Assembly (NCBI GenBank): GCA_002452425.1
Contig: DKFQ01000072.1
Location: forward strand, 1 to 6,561
Length of the DNA stretch: 6,561 nucleotides
Source of the DNA: Sulfurimonas sp. UBA6792
GTDB lineage: Bacteria > Campylobacterota > Campylobacteria > Campylobacterales > Sulfurimonadaceae
Reading direction: 5' to 3'
Shown here: positions 5,156-6,561 of the stretch, piece by piece
Numbering within the stretch: the first letter of the stretch is position 1
Layout: every line of letters begins with the position of its first letter
Translations under genes and position numbers: made by a program
Notes under the pieces: model-generated
Databases searched by the model: none
What the model was told of the DNA's origin: nothing
The model's input: the letters and a program-made list of their open reading frames with translations, nothing else

Positions 5156-6475
5156 TTACCATTTTACTTCTGTAGTAAGCATGTAAACGTCTTTAGATTC
5201 GCCAGAGTCATACTTTGTTGTTGCACCACTCTCTTCTTCTATAAACTTTGCAGAACCGATAAATGATACATACTTGTTATATTTGTATGCTAAAGCAGCA
5301 ATCATTTTTGTGCCTTCAGTGCTTGAACTCATATTGCTACCATTTACCGCTGTATCATCCCATTTATAGTCATCGTATCTACCGATGATTGTCCAATCTT
5401 TCATTGGACGTATTTCAGCATTTACAGAGAAAAGATCATATTCACGTTTATCCCAGCCAGTAACAGCTGTTGTATTTCCACCGCGAGCTTCATCTTCAGC
5501 AGTTACATACTGAGCAGCGATTAAGAAAAGTGGTTGATTATATACTGCATGGATACCGTAGAATGCTCTATCATATTCAACTTTTAGAGCAGAGTTGCTT
5601 GATTGATCAAATTCACCTTTATCATCTTTATGGTTTGCTGACAATAGACCAAAAGTAGAGATATGTGCATAACTATCTTTTGTACGATCTTGCTTACCTA
5701 CTTTTTTACCGCTTCCGATTAGGTGACCAGTTAAACGCCACTCAACTGAAAGTTTCTCATCATTTTCTTGATTTGCTCCACCTTTATCAGCATGGTAACC
5801 CTCACCGTTAAATATACCTATTTCAGAAGAGAACACATCTGTTTTAGTCTTGAAGTTAACACCAAGGTCTGCAGAGTTTACAAGGTCAACACCTGACTCT
5901 GTCGCTGTACCTTTTTCTTCAAGAGCAACTTTGTTAAATGAGCGATAGAACCATCCATTATGCTCCTCATAGTCAATCCATGGGCGGTGAGCGATACCAA
6001 ACTCAACTCCAGTGTAAGGAAGAATACCATCTAAATAAAGATAAGCATATTTTACGAATACTTCTGAGTAGCCTTTTGTCTTACCGTCAGTACCTGGGTC
6101 AGAAGCAAGTTCTTTTGTTGCGTCAAATGTTACACGCCAGTAGTCTTTATCGTTAAAGAAACCTTTTACCTGAACATAGTTTCTTCTCATCTCAAAACCA
6201 CCTGAGTTTCCAGCGTAATTTGACTGGTCTCCGCTTGGTACATCCAATCTAGTAGTAGGGCGCGTATTTGTATAACCAAAATAGTGAGTACCACTAAACT
6301 CTAAACTTTTTGCTTTAGAAAGAACTGAACTCTCTTTGTTTTCGATAGCAATACGATCTGGCGCAGAAGTAGTAAATACTTGCCCTTTTTCATCTACATA
6401 AAACTGCTGTGCAGCACTTAAAGCCGTTGCGCTCACTGCTAAAGCAGCGATTGTCGATAAAACGATTTTTTTCAT
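5156..6475 (-). CDS. Outer membrane porin, phosphate-selective porin O/P-like beta-barrel
   Basis: A 439-residue exported protein. Residues 1 to about 21 are a classical signal peptide (MKKIVLST, hydrophobic core, cleavage near ALSAA). A linker of about 35 residues follows, and then a beta-barrel with alternating aromatic and hydrophobic strands: SLEFSGTHYFGY (57-68), MRRNYVQVKGFFNDKDYWRVTFD (96-118), VKYAYLYLDG (141-150), VEFGIAHRPW (157-166), up to a C-terminal strand ending in EVKW, the aromatic last residue typical of barrels inserted by the BAM complex. The RRNYVQVKG block and barrel size resemble the OprO/OprP porin group, but the name says nothing certain about the substrate; it may be a general anion or nutrient porin. 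The ATG at 6475 has AAGGGA at 6483-6488, seven bases upstream. It is a single-gene unit, with its own promoter at 6505-6510 and a hairpin at 5126-5147. Such porins are usually very abundant proteins. Confidence 0.88.
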   Translation of the reverse strand: MKKIVLSTIAALAVSATALSAAQQFYVDEKGQVFTTSAPDRIAIENKESSVLSKAKSLEFSGTHYFGYTNTRPTTRLDVPSGDQSNYAGNSGGFEMRRNYVQVKGFFNDKDYWRVTFDATKELASDPGTDGKTKGYSEVFVKYAYLYLDGILPYTGVEFGIAHRPWIDYEEHNGWFYRSFNKVALEEKGTATESGVDLVNSADLGVNFKTKTDVFSSEIGIFNGEGYHADKGGANQENDEKLSVEWRLTGHLIGSGKKVGKQDRTKDSYAHISTFGLLSANHKDDKGEFDQSSNSALKVEYDRAFYGIHAVYNQPLFLIAAQYVTAEDEARGGNTTAVTGWDKREYDLFSVNAEIRPMKDWTIIGRYDDYKWDDTAVNGSNMSSSTEGTKMIAALAYKYNKYVSFIGSAKFIEEESGATTKYDSGESKDVYMLTTEVKW

Positions 6476-6504
6476 TTTTCATTCCCTTGTTTTTTTGTAT
6501 GAGA

Positions 6505-6510
6505 AGTATA
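6505..6510 (-). promoter_or_regulatory. Probable -10 box of the porin promoter
   Basis: TATACT on the minus strand, 29 bases before the porin ATG, would give a leader of about 20-25 bases carrying the AAGGGA ribosome binding site. There is no good -35 hexamer at 16-18 bases; that place is taken by the GTAATC direct repeats. Confidence 0.6.
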
Positions 6511-6514
6511 AAAT

Positions 6515-6536
6515 GATTAGATTACGAAAGGATTAC
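6515..6536 (-). promoter_or_regulatory. Direct repeats GTAATC with 11-bp spacing upstream of the porin -10 box
   Basis: On the minus strand GTAATC occurs at 6536-6531 and again at 6525-6520, exactly 11 bp apart, and a further CTAATC follows at 6520-6515. The last copy ends four bases before TATACT. Direct repeats with 10-11 bp period overlapping the -35 position are the usual layout of OmpR/PhoB-family activator sites. The regulator is not identifiable from this window. Confidence 0.4.
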
Positions 6537-6544
6537 AAAAAGTG

Positions 6545-6558
6545 TCTCAAAAATGAGA
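6545..6558. repeat. Short inverted repeat upstream of the porin promoter
   Basis: TCTCA (6545-6549) and TGAGA (6554-6558) form a 5-bp perfect inverted repeat around AAAA. On the minus strand it is followed by CACTTTTTG, so it may be a weak terminator of a gene beyond the window edge, or part of an operator. The stem is short and the evidence is thin. Confidence 0.3.
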
Positions 6559-6561
6559 TTT

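Noticed and set aside
5470..6156. Short plus-strand open frames opposite the porin gene
   Set aside because: They have no ribosome binding sites, low-complexity His/Leu/Tyr-rich products, and full overlap with a gene that has a signal peptide and clear barrel strands.

Overview
This 6.56 kb window looks like ordinary chromosomal DNA of a Campylobacterota (epsilonproteobacterial) organism, most like the Sulfurimonas/Sulfuricurvum group. The reasons are the moderate-to-low GC content with tightly packed genes, the ilvE–SPFH gene pair (from memory also adjacent in Campylobacter jejuni as Cj0269c–Cj0268c), a pair of small two-helix membrane proteins resembling the DUF2393 family common in this phylum, and a porin with a T-rich promoter lacking a clear -35 box. 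The genus is an inference from protein resemblance; no rRNA or other direct marker is present.

Layout. On the + strand at the left edge is the last 49 codons of purF (amidophosphoribosyltransferase, Fe-S type), whose stop codon overlaps by one base the ATG of a radical SAM gene of the TIGR01212 (YhcC/YtqA) family. That gene meets a leftward gene block head-on, and the two stop codons overlap by four bases. Everything to the right is on the - strand. Read in the direction of transcription, it is a porin (5156-6475), a 189-base gap holding two hairpins and a possible promoter, then a compact five-gene block: ilvE, an SPFH/band-7 membrane protein, hisIE, and two overlapping small membrane proteins. 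Gaps inside the block are 56, 8, 6 and -4 bases, so it is probably one operon.

How the genes fit together. ilvE (last step of branched-chain amino acid synthesis) and hisIE (steps 2 and 3 of histidine synthesis) are amino-acid enzymes. They are interleaved with three membrane proteins of unknown role: an HflK-like SPFH scaffold and the two DUF2393-like proteins. No pathway joins them, so this may only be housekeeping co-expression, or the SPFH and DUF2393-like proteins may form a membrane complex. PurF feeds purine synthesis; the YhcC/YtqA family is linked to tRNA wobble-uridine modification or is uncharacterised. The porin is a separate unit with its own promoter, which carries 11-bp-spaced direct repeats where a -35 box would be, as expected for an OmpR/PhoB-type activator.

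I see no mobile element, CRISPR array, tRNA, rRNA or clear new system. The points most worth a second look are the porin promoter repeats, an intrinsic terminator pointing the 'wrong' way upstream of ilvE, a tandem 18-bp duplication of the SPFH translation start region, and the conserved-looking operon of unexplained membrane genes.
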